NCBI GenBank assembly: GCA_024529925.1
Contig: JAFEUB010000909.1
Location: forward strand, 1,594,501-1,658,500
Source: Ophthalmolycus amberensis
Taxonomy: Eukaryota; Chordata; Actinopteri; Perciformes; Zoarcidae
DNA length: 64,000 bases
Direction of reading: 5' to 3'
Part shown: piece after piece, positions 35,544 through 48,373 of the stretch
How positions within the stretch are numbered: the stretch's first letter is position 1
How the letters are laid out: each line of letters begins with the position of its first letter
Notes under the pieces: model-generated
What the model saw: only the letters and a program-made list of their open reading frames with translations
What the model was told of the DNA's origin: nothing
Database searches by the model: none
Program-made: the position numbers and the translations under genes

Positions 35544-38500
35544 CTGTGCAGGAAAGACATGAGTAAGACAGAGATTAGAAACAGGCTCCAAAATATGCCA
35601 AAAAAATAACATGGTGCTGACGTGGTGACTGACAACAATATGTGACGATGATTGCAGTAATTGTGTTTCACGTTTATCAACTCAGACAAACGTGACTGCT
35701 GTCTGAATTCAGATTCTACTTTTCTCCAGTCGTGGTTGTGTTTTGTCTGCCTGGGCAGCCTGTAGCTTGGCTGAGTGATGGCTTTCGCTGACAATTTGAC
35801 AATAAATCAACATATGAGCCATTTTTCCTGTTCCCTCCACTCTGACTGGGGTAATCTCAGGCAATTTCCAACAGCAGTTTAGAGCTTTGTGGGCAACTGT
35901 CTTTACAAAAACGACAAAGCAAAATTACATCCCTGCCTTCTCTTCGTGTCAGTAGATATGGTTGTTTGAGAAGAATACAGAGGGCTGAGTGGGTTTTGAG
36001 ATAGAGTTTAAAGAGTGATGGGGAAACTAATGCAGCTAATGCTCAACAGTAGCAGCAGCAGAGGGATGCAGAGCAAAGGAGACACACAAGGTGACCTTTG
36101 AAGAGGCTGAAAATGCACACAATGACATAAATCAATGGCGGGTCGCACGGGATTCGGGATCCACAGCCCCTCCAGATTACAAAGCCCTCTGGCAGACACC
36201 AGCATCGAACAACAGGAAGGGGGGCAAGGGAGTGTGTGTGTGTGTGTGTGTCAATGTATATTTGCATTCATGTTTAGGAGTGTATCTTGGCGATGCTGAA
36301 TTCTCATGACCCTGTATCTGCAAATATATTGAACAGGATTAATTAGGTCAAAGCGCTTTATAGAAGACTGCATGTATGGTGTTTCTGTGCCTGTGCAAAC
36401 TGGCTGTGTGTGGCTGCGTGTGTGTAGTCTACAACACGCTTTCATAAACCGTATCTTATATTTGTTTAGACACTCATTTAGGCACACGTGAATAGTCACA
36501 ATAGTTCTTGGAAACACACGGATACTAATTCACCTAGACACACACACAAACGTGCGCACACACACACACAATATGAGATGCTTCCCCACACAAGCACTCA
36601 AAAGCATAACTGATGATGCTCTTTCAAGAGCAGAGCTTCTGTTCCAGCAGTTGGCAGAATGTCGTGCTTATGGAGTCACTGTGTGCATATTATATCCATT
36701 CATAGCTTGTAATTGCCTTCAGAGCGACACCGAGAGCTGAGTCATAAATCAAACACAGAGAGAATCCTTTTTGAAAAGGTGTCATGGCTGCTGCATTCAT
36801 AAACAGATAGTTATGACAACATCAGCGTGTGTTTCACAGGCAGGCACACACACACACACACAAAGTCAAATGGTAAAGCTACAGTGTTTACTGAAGCTTC
36901 TATCAAGATATGAAGCAAGAATTACAACCTCTACCTCATTGATATGCACACAGCCAACAGAAAGTCATAACAGAGAGTCATTTCGCCCTCATCTTTCTCC
37001 GCTTTTGTCTGGTACTGTAAGAGAGGCTTTTTAAGGGTGCATTCGCAGCCAGGGCCACACCTTACAGTAATGACAGTATGCTCATGGACAGGAATACATA
37101 TATGCAATGTACCAAATAGTTACTCAGCCTAACATCTCATGTGAATAGAAACATATGCCATGCACTCTCCCTCCTGTATTTCAGTAAAGTGTCCATCTTT
37201 CTGATGTCCATTGGTTCACACTGAAGATGTACTTTTAAAAACAAGTCACAAATATATACGGGCTATATAAACATTGGGCTCTATAATTATCTATAATTAA
37301 CATTTTGGCTATGCAGTTCATAGAACATTTTTTTCAGCAGTGGCTTTGGGGGTCAAGTGGGTATTTATGGCAGTATTGTGGAATAATCTCAAAATAAACT
37401 ACGGTGCTTGTTTTGATTGTAATGAAGGAACATGTCACCCAGTGCAACATTGTGGCTCACTGATAGTTTTGGACTATGGGGCTGTAGGTTTTGGATTTTT
37501 CATTAGATTTCTTGACAAGAAAAAATATAGATTAAAATCCTTATCCTTTAAGTGGTGATGTGGTAATTTATTGATCTGTCGAATAATTCTCCTCTTGCTT
37601 GTTGTCACCAAGGAGGTCAGATGTCAGTGCAGCCCCGCTGTGCTTGTGCTATTTGAAAATCAAAAGCACTTTGCTCTAAGGTTCCTCAACAGGACAGATG
37701 CTAATGAACACAGCCTCCAAATCCTCCAGTTTAAGGACAATGTTTTTAAATGGCAAATGATCCAGCCTGGATCAACAGCTGCCACGCTGGGAAACAAACC
37801 ATCTCTTCTGTGGTTTATCTGGAGGAACCTTTCAGTGAAAAAAAACTTTTTAGTTGGCATATGTGGAAAACAATCCGATAATTAACAGCTAATGGAGTAA
37901 AGTATTACTCATGTGACAATCAAACACAGCGTCTAATACATAAAACTGTGAGAGGCTGATTTCCCACAGCTCGTTCAATGATACAGATGGGCGATGCTAT
38001 TGCTGTGAATTGTGAATTGCTGGCGGGATGATCGGAAGTGGCAGACGGGTAGAGACAGTAAGAAGAAGGAGGTGAGATTGCAGCAGTTTTCACTTGTGTG
38101 AGAGCCTTCTGTTGTGGGGAAGTACAGTATGAATCACATGAGAGCACAACAGTTGCTTGACTCTGGAATAATGAGAGGAAAACCTTGATCTATGCAAGGA
38201 GGAGTGGCAGTGTGTGTGTCAGGGAGAGAGGGTTGAATTGTATATGACACTAAGAATTGGAGCATTATACATGTACTGCAGAAAGAAAACAAAGCTTTGA
38301 TGAATTCACTACACACTGTGTCCTTGAAGACATATGCCTTGATATCGTTCTCTGAGGTTCATTATTTGTCTTCCTCTAGCCTGATTTATTTATTTGCTTA
38401 TTTGATATGGATGTCTTCGGATGGATCTCTTTGCTCTGTGGCAGAAAATAAACATAAAGGTGCTTTTGGGAGGATTGTAAACATCACAGTGTGCCGAAAT

Positions 38501-40181
38501 GTTAGATAAATGACCAAGATAAGTGAACACTGCAATCACAGCTAGATAAAATCAGCTCTGTCTTGGCAACAACATGACAGCAACATTGAGGTTATACACA
38601 GAAGGGAATAATGTGGTGTTTGCAGAACCGCTATAAGAGATTAAAGTGTAATTACAACGTTGTTACAACCCAAAACAAGAAGGTGGAAAACCAGCTGAGT
38701 ACGATGATTTCATGAATATGGGTCTTGTTGTTACTTCAAGGAGTTGAGGAAAACTTTCTAAAAGCTTTAGTGTTGTTCAACTAAAATTAAATAGGTGGGT
38801 GAGGTAATCAACAAGCTGTACCCTAGGATAAGTGTGCTACTGTACGTGGTCGACAAACAACGATTGGCAGGAACGTGGCGCTCTTCCTCCTTGAAGGAAA
38901 GAAAGCAACGCTCGCCTACTTTTCACTTGTCAGGGGACTGAGGCTGAGTAACACTGATTATCCTCCCTGTTTGCTGGCGTAACATTGATTATCGTCCCCC
39001 AGTGCCAGGAGCCCCTCTGAGAGGATCATCATTGCTCTTAATCCTTTGACCTAGCTACCTCTCCTCAACACACCTTGGATTATGTCTCCGCTGGTTGCCT
39101 GGCACCGTGGGAAATAGGGTAAACAATTAAGAGATTAAATGGCTTGGGCTAAATGTTGTTCTTCCCCTACAGAGAGAACCCATTATGGTCCATGATGCTC
39201 AGGTCTGGGCTAGCACCCAAAACCTTTTCTTGTTCTGGCTCCAGTGAGAGGCTTATACACTCAGTGTTGCTCAGATGGGCTCTCCATTCTTTATTCTCTT
39301 CGCGATATTTTTTGTCTTCTGCATTTGCACACAAATATCCAGAGGAGCACTGTATTCAATCAAAGAAAAACTGATTCCTCACTGAACAAAGACCTTCAGA
39401 GCTGCTGATCTCATTGTACAGTTCAGTACATTTTGGATTATAAAACAAGGCCACATTTTTTCACAGGCGCAGTTATCAGAACACTTTGAAAAAGAGAGGA
39501 TGACAAAGCAAGACTGCAGGATTACTCAGTCTATTTTGGCAGTCGCTGCCATACAGATCTGAAGAATCTTAAAATCCTCTGCAGCGGTCATCTTAGGTCA
39601 AATTGTTGCCAGGTTTGTTTTGAGGCTCATTAGGCTGGCCCACAGTGATTACTCATGGACAATCAGATCACTGCCTTTGGCTGATACAACAGATAATAAT
39701 TCATAACAGAAAGAGCACATTTAGGAACAATCTTGGCTTGAATGCGCTACTTAGGAATCCACTCAGCTTTAGGAAAAAGGCTTACACAGGGGCAGACACA
39801 GACAATGGCATTAGTGTTGGATGCTCATTAAGATAACGGGCTATCTGTGTGTGTGATCAGCCCGTCTGACAATAAGATATGCTGAGGCTGCAGGCGTCAA
39901 GCCTCACAGTCCAGAGGTAAGTACTTGACACCAGCAGTCAGTCACAAAGACAGAAAGACAGACAGATAGACAGATGGCCTGCTTGCCGCATGGGTAAAAA
40001 ACTGACAGGTAAAGTCACCCCAACACGCTTATTGACTGACTGAGTGTGAGGATTATTTCACAGACAGCTGTTGGGGGACTAAACATGTGGATGTGGTGAA
40101 GCATACAGACAGTGACACCCAGACACGTGAACACGCCGTCTACACACACAGACAAACATATTCAGCGACTAAATGTCTTAC
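35544..40181 (-). other. ttc28: TTC28 intron, 4.6 kb
   Basis: This phase-1 intron runs from GTAAGACA to TTCCTGCACAG. It carries short CA/TG runs (near 36234, 36545 and 36847), a (GACA)-like run at 39948-39975 and otherwise unassigned AT-rich sequence. I found no additional exon and no gene on the plus strand. Confidence 0.9.
39948..39975. repeat. Imperfect (GACA/GATA)n repeat
   Basis: Alternating AGACAGA and GATAGACA units about 200 bp from the donor of the 40182 exon. Short and imperfect. Confidence 0.8.
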
Positions 40182-40329
40182 CTCGTAACGGCGACTTCAT
40201 GGCGGCTTCTACCATGCCCACCAGTAGCTGTAGGCTCTTGGGGTCCTGGGCCAGCCCGGAGGCGAAGGCGGCCAGTGCGTCGGCATGGCGGCCAAGGTAC
40301 TGAAGGGCAACACCCTGTCGGAAGTATGC
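40182..40329 (-). CDS. ttc28: TTC28 internal exon (5'-most exon in window; residues 1-49 of the visible product)
   Basis: This 148 bp exon encodes a canonical 34-residue-type TPR: AYFRQGVALQYLGRHADAL, then an acidic and hydrophobic helix B and a linker ending SPLR. The sequence is nearly the same as vertebrate TTC28 as I recall it, where it is the last unit of an N-terminal TPR trio. The acceptor is TTCTGCAG before GCATAC (phase 0). The donor is ACGAG followed by GTAAGACA, splitting a codon after its first base (phase 1). Joined to the next exon it gives a Glu codon (GAG) and continues in frame. The exon is GC-rich compared with its flanks. The start codon is not here: no initiator or earlier TPR exon was found between this exon and the right edge. 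TTC28 is reported to interact with Aurora B and to act at the spindle midzone and midbody; that is family knowledge, not visible here. Confidence 0.95.
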
Positions 40330-40803
40330 CTGCAGAAGGAGAGAGGTAAGAATCATCAGGGATCCAGTCTCGTGACACAGCATGAGGCTTTATACAAACA
40401 CATTACCAGACACACTCATTTCACGCCATTTGCAATTTTTCCACATGAGCAGTTTTCTGAACATGGCACCTCTCTCCCTCTGTATTCCCATAATAAAGTG
40501 ATCACTGGGGTATTTGTACTTGTTAATTGGATTATAAGTTTTACATAAATGCACATGTTACACTGGCTGGCTGCCTTCTCAAGAGCAACTATTGTTTTTC
40601 CTCTTCTATATTTTGTGTTGTGTTTGCTGTGGGAGTGAAGTAGGAGAGTGGCATTTCTCTTGGGCTGTGTTAGAAGAGTCGAGAGTAAAAGAAAAAGGAG
40701 AGAGCTACTTACTCAAGTCGGTCTGTAGCTCAATGAAAGAACACCCATAAATACTTCAGATTGTGTATTCCCTTTGTCGGGGCTCAGTTGTAAAATAATA
40801 ACA

Positions 40804-40819
40804 CTTTTTTTTTTTTTTT
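40804..40819. repeat. Poly-T tract
   Basis: About 16 T on the plus strand (A in the TTC28 transcript). It could be an A-tail of an old insertion, but no retroelement body is recognisable beside it. Confidence 0.85.
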
Positions 40820-43800
40820 GCCATATTTTCACATCAGTTGTGTCATGTTTTGGATATGAGAATCGCTCTTCAAGCAGACAGAAATTACATTTGTCATCCA
40901 GTCTGTTGTTCACAGAGCTGGGAAAGTCACATTGTTGTGGAGTATAATAATTCAGCCCCACTGAGATATAAACTGCATGCGACTGCTGACATACTGTATC
41001 TTTCCGCGAGAGACTAAAATGTTTTGGAACATTCTTCAGATTGAAAAACTAAAACAGACGCCGTCTCTGGGATCCAAAGCTCCATCAATAAGTGTGAGGG
41101 GCTTGTTTTCCTTCACATTGTCCGTTTGGACTAACCAGAGAAAAGAGATGTGTTATCCAAGCACGTTTGTGACTCAGAATGTTTGTGTTTGAGGCCTGAT
41201 CAGAAAATAATCCAAGTGAGTTGTTAAACCTGACTCTGGTCCAGTCTAAGAACAGCAGCAAAGAGAGATGGAACTAGATCCTGCTCATTATTCACGATCC
41301 AAACCACTAAATCCCCCCGAAGAGAAAGCAAACTGTCTCAGAATAGACATCAGAAACGCATCATTATAGCAGCAAAGCATGGGGGAAATGAGGGACAAGC
41401 ATTGTGTGAGGCTAAGAAACAAGAATGTCTAGAATGTAAACTGTCTTCTCTGGTGTTCTTATGTGTTCTTGCTTGGAAGTCCAAGCTGCCGTCTGGTCGC
41501 CTCCTCACTGAGCAGTCACTCCACTCACAGCCTCCAAAAGTGACACCAGGGCTAATTTACCATTAGCATCTAAGAGGCCTTTTTCTCTGTTAGCACCGCT
41601 AGGCAGCAAAAAAAAAAAGCTGGGAGGATTAGAGAAAATGAGACATTACATCGAATTTATAGAGACCAGTAATTAATTTTGCTTCTGTCCGAAGCCCCCC
41701 CACTGACTACCAATCTCTCTCCAGACCTGCTGCCCCCCTCAACATCTCTACCTCCCTTTGCGTGCATCACAACTTCATTGAAAATGACGAGGACAGAGAT
41801 TAGATTCAAAGCATTAACCTTTGTTCTAACACTGTTATTATAAGAGGGGAGTGCAGGCCAGGGTAGCCGCTCAATATTAATTGCATCTAGCGGCGGTGGA
41901 GTTTGGGCAGAACGCATTGGCGATAGTAGGGAGGCCCACAAACGCTTGGCCCGGGGGAACAAAAGACATTTAAAAGCACTTCTTCCTTTGATTAGATTTC
42001 GCCTACTATATGACTGCTCACCCAGAGATCCTTCTTTCTTTCTCTGAAGCGGCATGCTCGGCCTGAGACGACCAGGGAAAGAGAGCGAGAAAAAAGATGA
42101 ATAAAATAAGGCCAACTTCTTTAATCCTTTTACATTACCCAATGCTGTCCTACATAAGGCTGAAAGACTAGACAGCATGCATTAAAATAATGCAAACACA
42201 AGCACAAATTCTACAATGCTGGACGGCACATTGATTCCGTCATTATTCTGCCTTCAAAAAACATCATAGCTGCACAAACACATACACAATTTAACCTCAG
42301 CCTTTGCATAATCCAACAAGTATACATTCAACCAGTGATGCTCATAAAACGGAGGGCTCACTTGAATTTGCATTCCAGTAACCAGCGTACCAGCGTAGGG
42401 GGAACACCAGATCGTGCATAAGCGGACAAAGCTAGATAGAACACCAAGAGGTTGGCTATGCTATTGGCATAAAGCATTATGGGAGAGAACATTTTCTTAA
42501 TTCACGCTTGACAGGATATTTTCTAAAACACAGCAGCATCTGCTTAGAGCTGCTGCTACAGTGATTAGCACAGACAGAGGGAGATAGAGAGAGTAGAGGG
42601 GGAGAGAGAGCATTACAGGAAAAGAGAGAGCTCCAAAGATTAACTTTGCCCTGTCAACATACAGCATTACACACACAACAGAATGGTACAAGTCAGTGCT
42701 TAATCACAGCCAAAAACCATCTCCCTAAACAGGGTGCATATTAGAGAATGACTCCTCCGAAGGCAAAGTTTACAGAACACAGGGCCTCCTGAAATGTGAC
42801 GCATCTGTTAGGCATCTTGTACAACATGACATCCCCAAACCAATACTTCTAATAATGTGTTTGCCTAAAATTCAATCCAGGGTAAATTATTGACCCGTCC
42901 TGCATCTTCGCCTCATCTGCTTAATGTGCAGGCGCAATGTGCTGATACCACAGAACAGTGAATCGAGTAGGGAAGGTGTGTCGTTTTTACCCGTGGGTAA
43001 ATTCTGGCAGTGCACGTGTGTGTGCACATGCGTGCATGTGTGTGTGTGAGCAAAAGAGAGGGAGAGAAAGAAAGAGGCTCGAAAACATTCGAATAAGAGA
43101 GAGGATAAAAGCTTTTCTTGTTTCTCAAACTTTTTAATATTTCATGAATGCTTGTTTGATGTAGTTTTAAATATTCATGGTTTTATGCTTTGGAGAAAGA
43201 GGGAAATGATGCAAAAAAAAGAAAAGTGATTCACTTTGGGACACTGTGCTACACACTGCGGGGATCCAACATTCTCCGCACACATATGCCCACACAAGCT
43301 CTTGCACACCAGTCACACTTGCTCCCTTTCTCTCTAACAAGACACTTACAATGAAACATGGACAGTTTTCTTTCAGAGCCAGCTCTGTTGTTCAGAATAA
43401 GGCTCACAGTCAGAGCAGCTGGACAGGAAGTTGACAAGATTAAGATTAGGACTTTGGCGCAAGACCAGCTGTTACAGGCTCCTTTACTATTAGCAGATTA
43501 ATACCTCGACATATGTCCTTGGCTCCTTCTTAGGCTCCTCGTCAGAACCCTCTAACCCCAGAGGTGTCATCTGGCCCTGGGAGGATGTCTATGTTTGAGC
43601 TTGTCTATCCTTGTTCAAAGTCTAGGCCTAAGGCTTAAAGGAAGAATTCATTGAAAATAAATTTCGTCCAGCTGTGCTAAATGGTTATGAACAACATGCG
43701 TATGGTTTGGTTTCGTATAATGTGCACACGTCTGCCTGATACAATTGATTGTACAACAAGGAACATCTTAAAGTAGGATGAATGCTGACAAAAAACATGC

Positions 43801-46800
43801 CGTCTCCCACAGATGTGGGAAACCTTGCTTGGTCAATAGGTTGCTGCATATGCTTCCTCTAAATTGATTTCCCAGGTTGCACTATGAAATGTATGCAATG
43901 CTTCAAAGACTTACTAAAGGACTGCCAAATCAAATATTTTTATCCTATCCTGAATCTGTCATTTTCAGCAAGAAATCAAATTGTTAAGGTAATTTGTAAA
44001 TCCTTTGTATCAAGGGCATTTCAGCTAGAAAACCAACCCATGTAGTCAGGTTATTTACAGACAGTTAAAGTTGTTTCCTGCAACACTTTCAGAGTTGTAA
44101 AATCTCAACCACAATGAGTATAACGGTATAACTCCTCCCCAACAAGGCGGGCTCCCTTTCATTGAACGGACCGCTCCAGCTGTGCTCCAATGGCCCAAGG
44201 ACTTGTGCCGCTTGCTGTGCCGTGATCGGTGATCAGCAACAATAGAGATGCTCTCAAATGTGGAAATCAATAGAAGCCGCATCAGCTCTGTTTAGAGCGT
44301 GCCACACCCTCCACACTGCTGTAGTGTGTTTTAGGATACGCCTGCTGCAAATGGTTTTTGATCACCCACAGGGCGGTTGGTGCCAATGCGGCCACTCTCA
44401 ACAGAACCCCCGCTGCCGGCATAATGGAACCCAAATAAGACCATCAAATAGGGACAGCAGGCTGCAAATACACTGCGCGCACACACACACAAATACAAAC
44501 TGAAGAAAAATACATCAATAACTCCTCAAGAAAACCACCCATCTGTCTCCAACAAACATGTATTACTTGAAATCAGCTTTCCACACAGGCAAGGACACTG
44601 GGGTCAGATTAACACTAATGGTGTGACAGGGACAAAGGGATTGCTGCCTTTCTCCCTCTGTTTCTCGGCTCTTTAACTATCGGTGTCGTTGCCTGGTTTC
44701 CAATGTGACCTAGAAATGTCATGTGTCGACCAGGGTTTCAGACATGTGCCTCCGCCATCCCTCGCAAACCTCTGCCTCTACACTTTCAAGGTGACAGTCG
44801 ATTCGCAGGGTACACAAAATGTCAAATGCTTAATTTAATATCCAGGGATAACTGTCGACCATGACAAATTAGCTGTAGAACGGCAAAAAAAAAAAAAGAA
44901 AAGTGAAATGGAATGATTGCTGCTTTGGGCCATCTGCCCTTCAACTTGAGAAGCTGAAAGCCACAGTACAGCACAATAGAGCCTTACTTAATTAAATCTA
45001 TTTTGAAGCCATAGTCAGTGAGTTTCTACCCATCTTCCTGCTCCTCACTGCAGGTACAAGTCTCTTTCCCACAGGACCTAAAAAGGTCTGAGGTCAGTCC
45101 TCACAGAGGCAGCAGTGGGGGCATTACACACATTGCCTTGGGCCAAACATAAACCTCCGGCCTCGAGGTCACTGGGATACAATCATGACACAGCTGCCTG
45201 TCTATTACCATCTCACTAATCTAATAAGACCAAACCCTAAACCAGCAAACACCCCTGACTTACATCGATCACCTACAGGGTTTATCTGTGTGTATGCATT
45301 GTGTTAGTGTACAAAAAAACAGTGACAGACTCATTTTTCCTCACATGGAGTGAAAGATTTCTGCATTAATACAGCAAATCAATGAAAAATGCTGCATTTT
45401 AAGGATTTTGTTTTGTCCTATATGCTGACTGGAGGGCTTTTTGTGGAACAACCCTGTTCGAGTCCAGAGTGATTTTACGATAACATAAGCCCCACTAAAG
45501 GTGCATGTTATGCACTCACGCAAGTCAAATTAAAGCACCCTGCATGTAGGTAGACACAGTAAAATATTTATGATCCATTGATGTATACCTCCCTAAGGGC
45601 GTTGTAGACTCTAGTGATTGCTGTTCCTATCAGTCCTTAATTAGCCCATTAGATTAGATGGCTTTAATGAGAGCAAATTAAAATGATCTTTCTTTGTGGA
45701 GCTGGCAATTAAAGGGTAAATGTTTCATTATTCAGTGAGTGGCGACAAGAAGATCCAGGTAAAAACCAGAATGCCTGGTAGAGGCTTCAGCACGAGAGAC
45801 ATTGTAGTACTCTCTCACGGCTGCGAGGAATCGATTAGCAGGCTCACATCAAACTGGCAGCCAGCACCGGACTTCAGATTGGAAAAGGTCATAGTCAGGT
45901 GTGTGGAATCAATGCTGAGCACTCTGTATTCACTGTGTCTTGTATTATCTGGCTGGGGGATGGTTTAACGTTTTCTAAAAACAATTACCAAAAGACAAAG
46001 AGAAGTTTCAATAAAGAAGGTCAGGGCTTGTGATCGGGGAGGGGTGACATGTGGTGCACATCCATTGTGACAGTCAAAGTGAAACAGGGTATATATTTTT
46101 CATTCACGACAAACAGATGAAACAACACAGTCGCAAGCTGTGGGGTCGTGCAGGGAAATGCTGTCACAATACACTGTTTGCAAGAAGGAATTCAATTTTC
46201 TTTCTGCTACGTGCATGTCCACCATAACTGAGGGTTTTCAACAAGGAAACAGCCCCAATAGAAAGTGATAAACCTGCAGATAAAATGGCAATAGGCCTGT
46301 ACCTCATTCCAAGGATGATTATTCCAATGTTAGAAAAACCATGTCTCACACTTCCACTATGATTTATAGCCCGATTTGTCACATGGATGCAGCTAGCATA
46401 CTTACATTCTTATTAGCATCTTGAGAGCCTTGAGATGTGGGGCTGAGAGGGTCAGGGTGCTAAACACATTTCCGTGCCCCTCTCGACTAGATCGTCGGCT
46501 CTGCTCTGCCTGAGCATTGCACACGAACCCCACAGCCACAGGGGCCGACTCTCAATTAAAGTAGGCATTAATTACTTAAAGGAGCTTTAATCAATCAAGG
46601 CCAGATGGTGAGCCTGAAAAAGAGAGCAAACTCTAGGCTGCTAAAGTTATTTCCACCCCCGACTAGACCCGAGGTGGCCGTAAAAGGATTTATTACAAAA
46701 TACCTACAAGGCTTACATTTTATTAGTTGTGTGGTAGTAGAGTATATTTCGCAAGCAAAAAGGCTTATCGAGCAAGGAGCTGCGATCTCTGCGGAACATT

Positions 46801-48283
46801 GTGTTGACTGTCAGAACTAAACTTCTTACCAAACCTTAAAACAGCTCATGATGGAGCTCAATCTCACTTTTGGTAACACAAATTGTAGGTCCTGATTATG
46901 CAAAGCCAATGCCAATTGAGTAAGCAGGCCTAACCATATGTGTCCCTGATGTGTTTAGCCCCACAGTACCGACAGAAGAGGCTACTTGGCCCCGGTGCTG
47001 TACTCTCCTGGCCTGAGGCACCACATCCTCCATCTTCATTTGTACTCCCTTAATTGGCTTTGACAGTGAACTCAAGCATGGCTGAAAAATAACCTTCTCT
47101 TCGTAAACACTGGCCGAGAGACACATGTTCTCAACATGGGATACCGGGCGCCTCCATTAGCCATTAGGATGGATAGTCATGTCCAACTGACCCTCTCCCA
47201 ATGCTCTTCAAAGCATGCCATCTCAAACGTTGCTGCCATCTTCGCTGATGTATTGGATTTCTAGTGGGAGAAAATAGCTGCTGATAACAAATGCAACATC
47301 CCAATTCACAAACCATTTAGTCTGTGCAAAATGAAAGCTGTTCAAACTGGCATTTTCTGAGGTGTGAAAAAAAAAAAACGGCTGCCAAGTGGAAGAAGTA
47401 TTTCTGCGCCTGAGGTGTTTTTTGGGGGTTGGTTATCATCACTTGCTGAGTTTGAAGATCCCAAAGAGAGACAAAGTCCACCAAGTCATGACCCCCCTCA
47501 CACTGCCACACAGTACAGGCAGAGCTCCTTGTCAGTGTCAGCACTTGCGTTGGGTTCATTAGCTTGATCTGGCCTTAGTGGGAAGTTGCTTTATCAAACA
47601 AGAGTCAGCAGCACACGCTGCTTGACAGTGTGGCTCCAGAGTTGCCCTGCAATACTTCAAAAGACTCAGTCAGCCTTTATGGAGAGAGCTCTGATGAAAA
47701 GCATGGCATGAGACCCACTGCTTTTGATTCTGCTGGTAAGGAGTCATACATGATTGAGTAAAAGGCAAGTTGAATCACAGCAAAGGCTTTGAGAGACAAA
47801 GGGCTGGAGAGAGAAGAGAGCAAGGTGAAGGAAGACACTGATGATGTAACCCAAAAGGGTAAGACTTGAAACTGGGATGAGGTGACAAGTCAGAGGAAGA
47901 GGGCAAGAGAGAGAGAAAGAAAGGTTAGCACATGAAGGACACAGCCTCTTGTTATTCCTTCCCAGTGTACTATACACATCTGCTGCCATCCAGGCCGTCA
48001 GAGCTCTTTATTGTGCATGACCTGTTTCTCCTTCCCATCTCCCAGTGCAGGCAGCAGCATCAGCATACTGGGCTGTTGTGGCTGCAGCGCCACTTGCTTT
48101 GCCTTGCTTGTGCACACAGAGATCTCCCTAGCGATTACCAGATAAATGCACTTTGATTCACAACACATGCGGAAGGGGTTTATATATAGACTCGCTAATT
48201 CCCCGTCCACACACTGCAATATGAACTATATGCTGCACCAATTTAAGTGTGTGATGAGTCCCACACGAACAGTCTCCTCTACT

Positions 48284-48285
<2 letters not shown>

Positions 48286-48371
<86 letters not shown>
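48286..48371. repeat. Long perfect (TA)n array
   Basis: About 43 uninterrupted TA units. It is self-complementary on each strand and able to extrude a cruciform. The tyrosine/isoleucine repeat frames on both strands are artefacts of it. Confidence 0.98.

Positions 48372-48373
<2 letters not shown>

Noticed and set aside
35267..35794. 175-codon minus-strand frame over a TTC28 exon
   Set aside because: Runs through intron into the exon in the wrong frame and reads across the splice acceptor. The correct frame matches TTC28.
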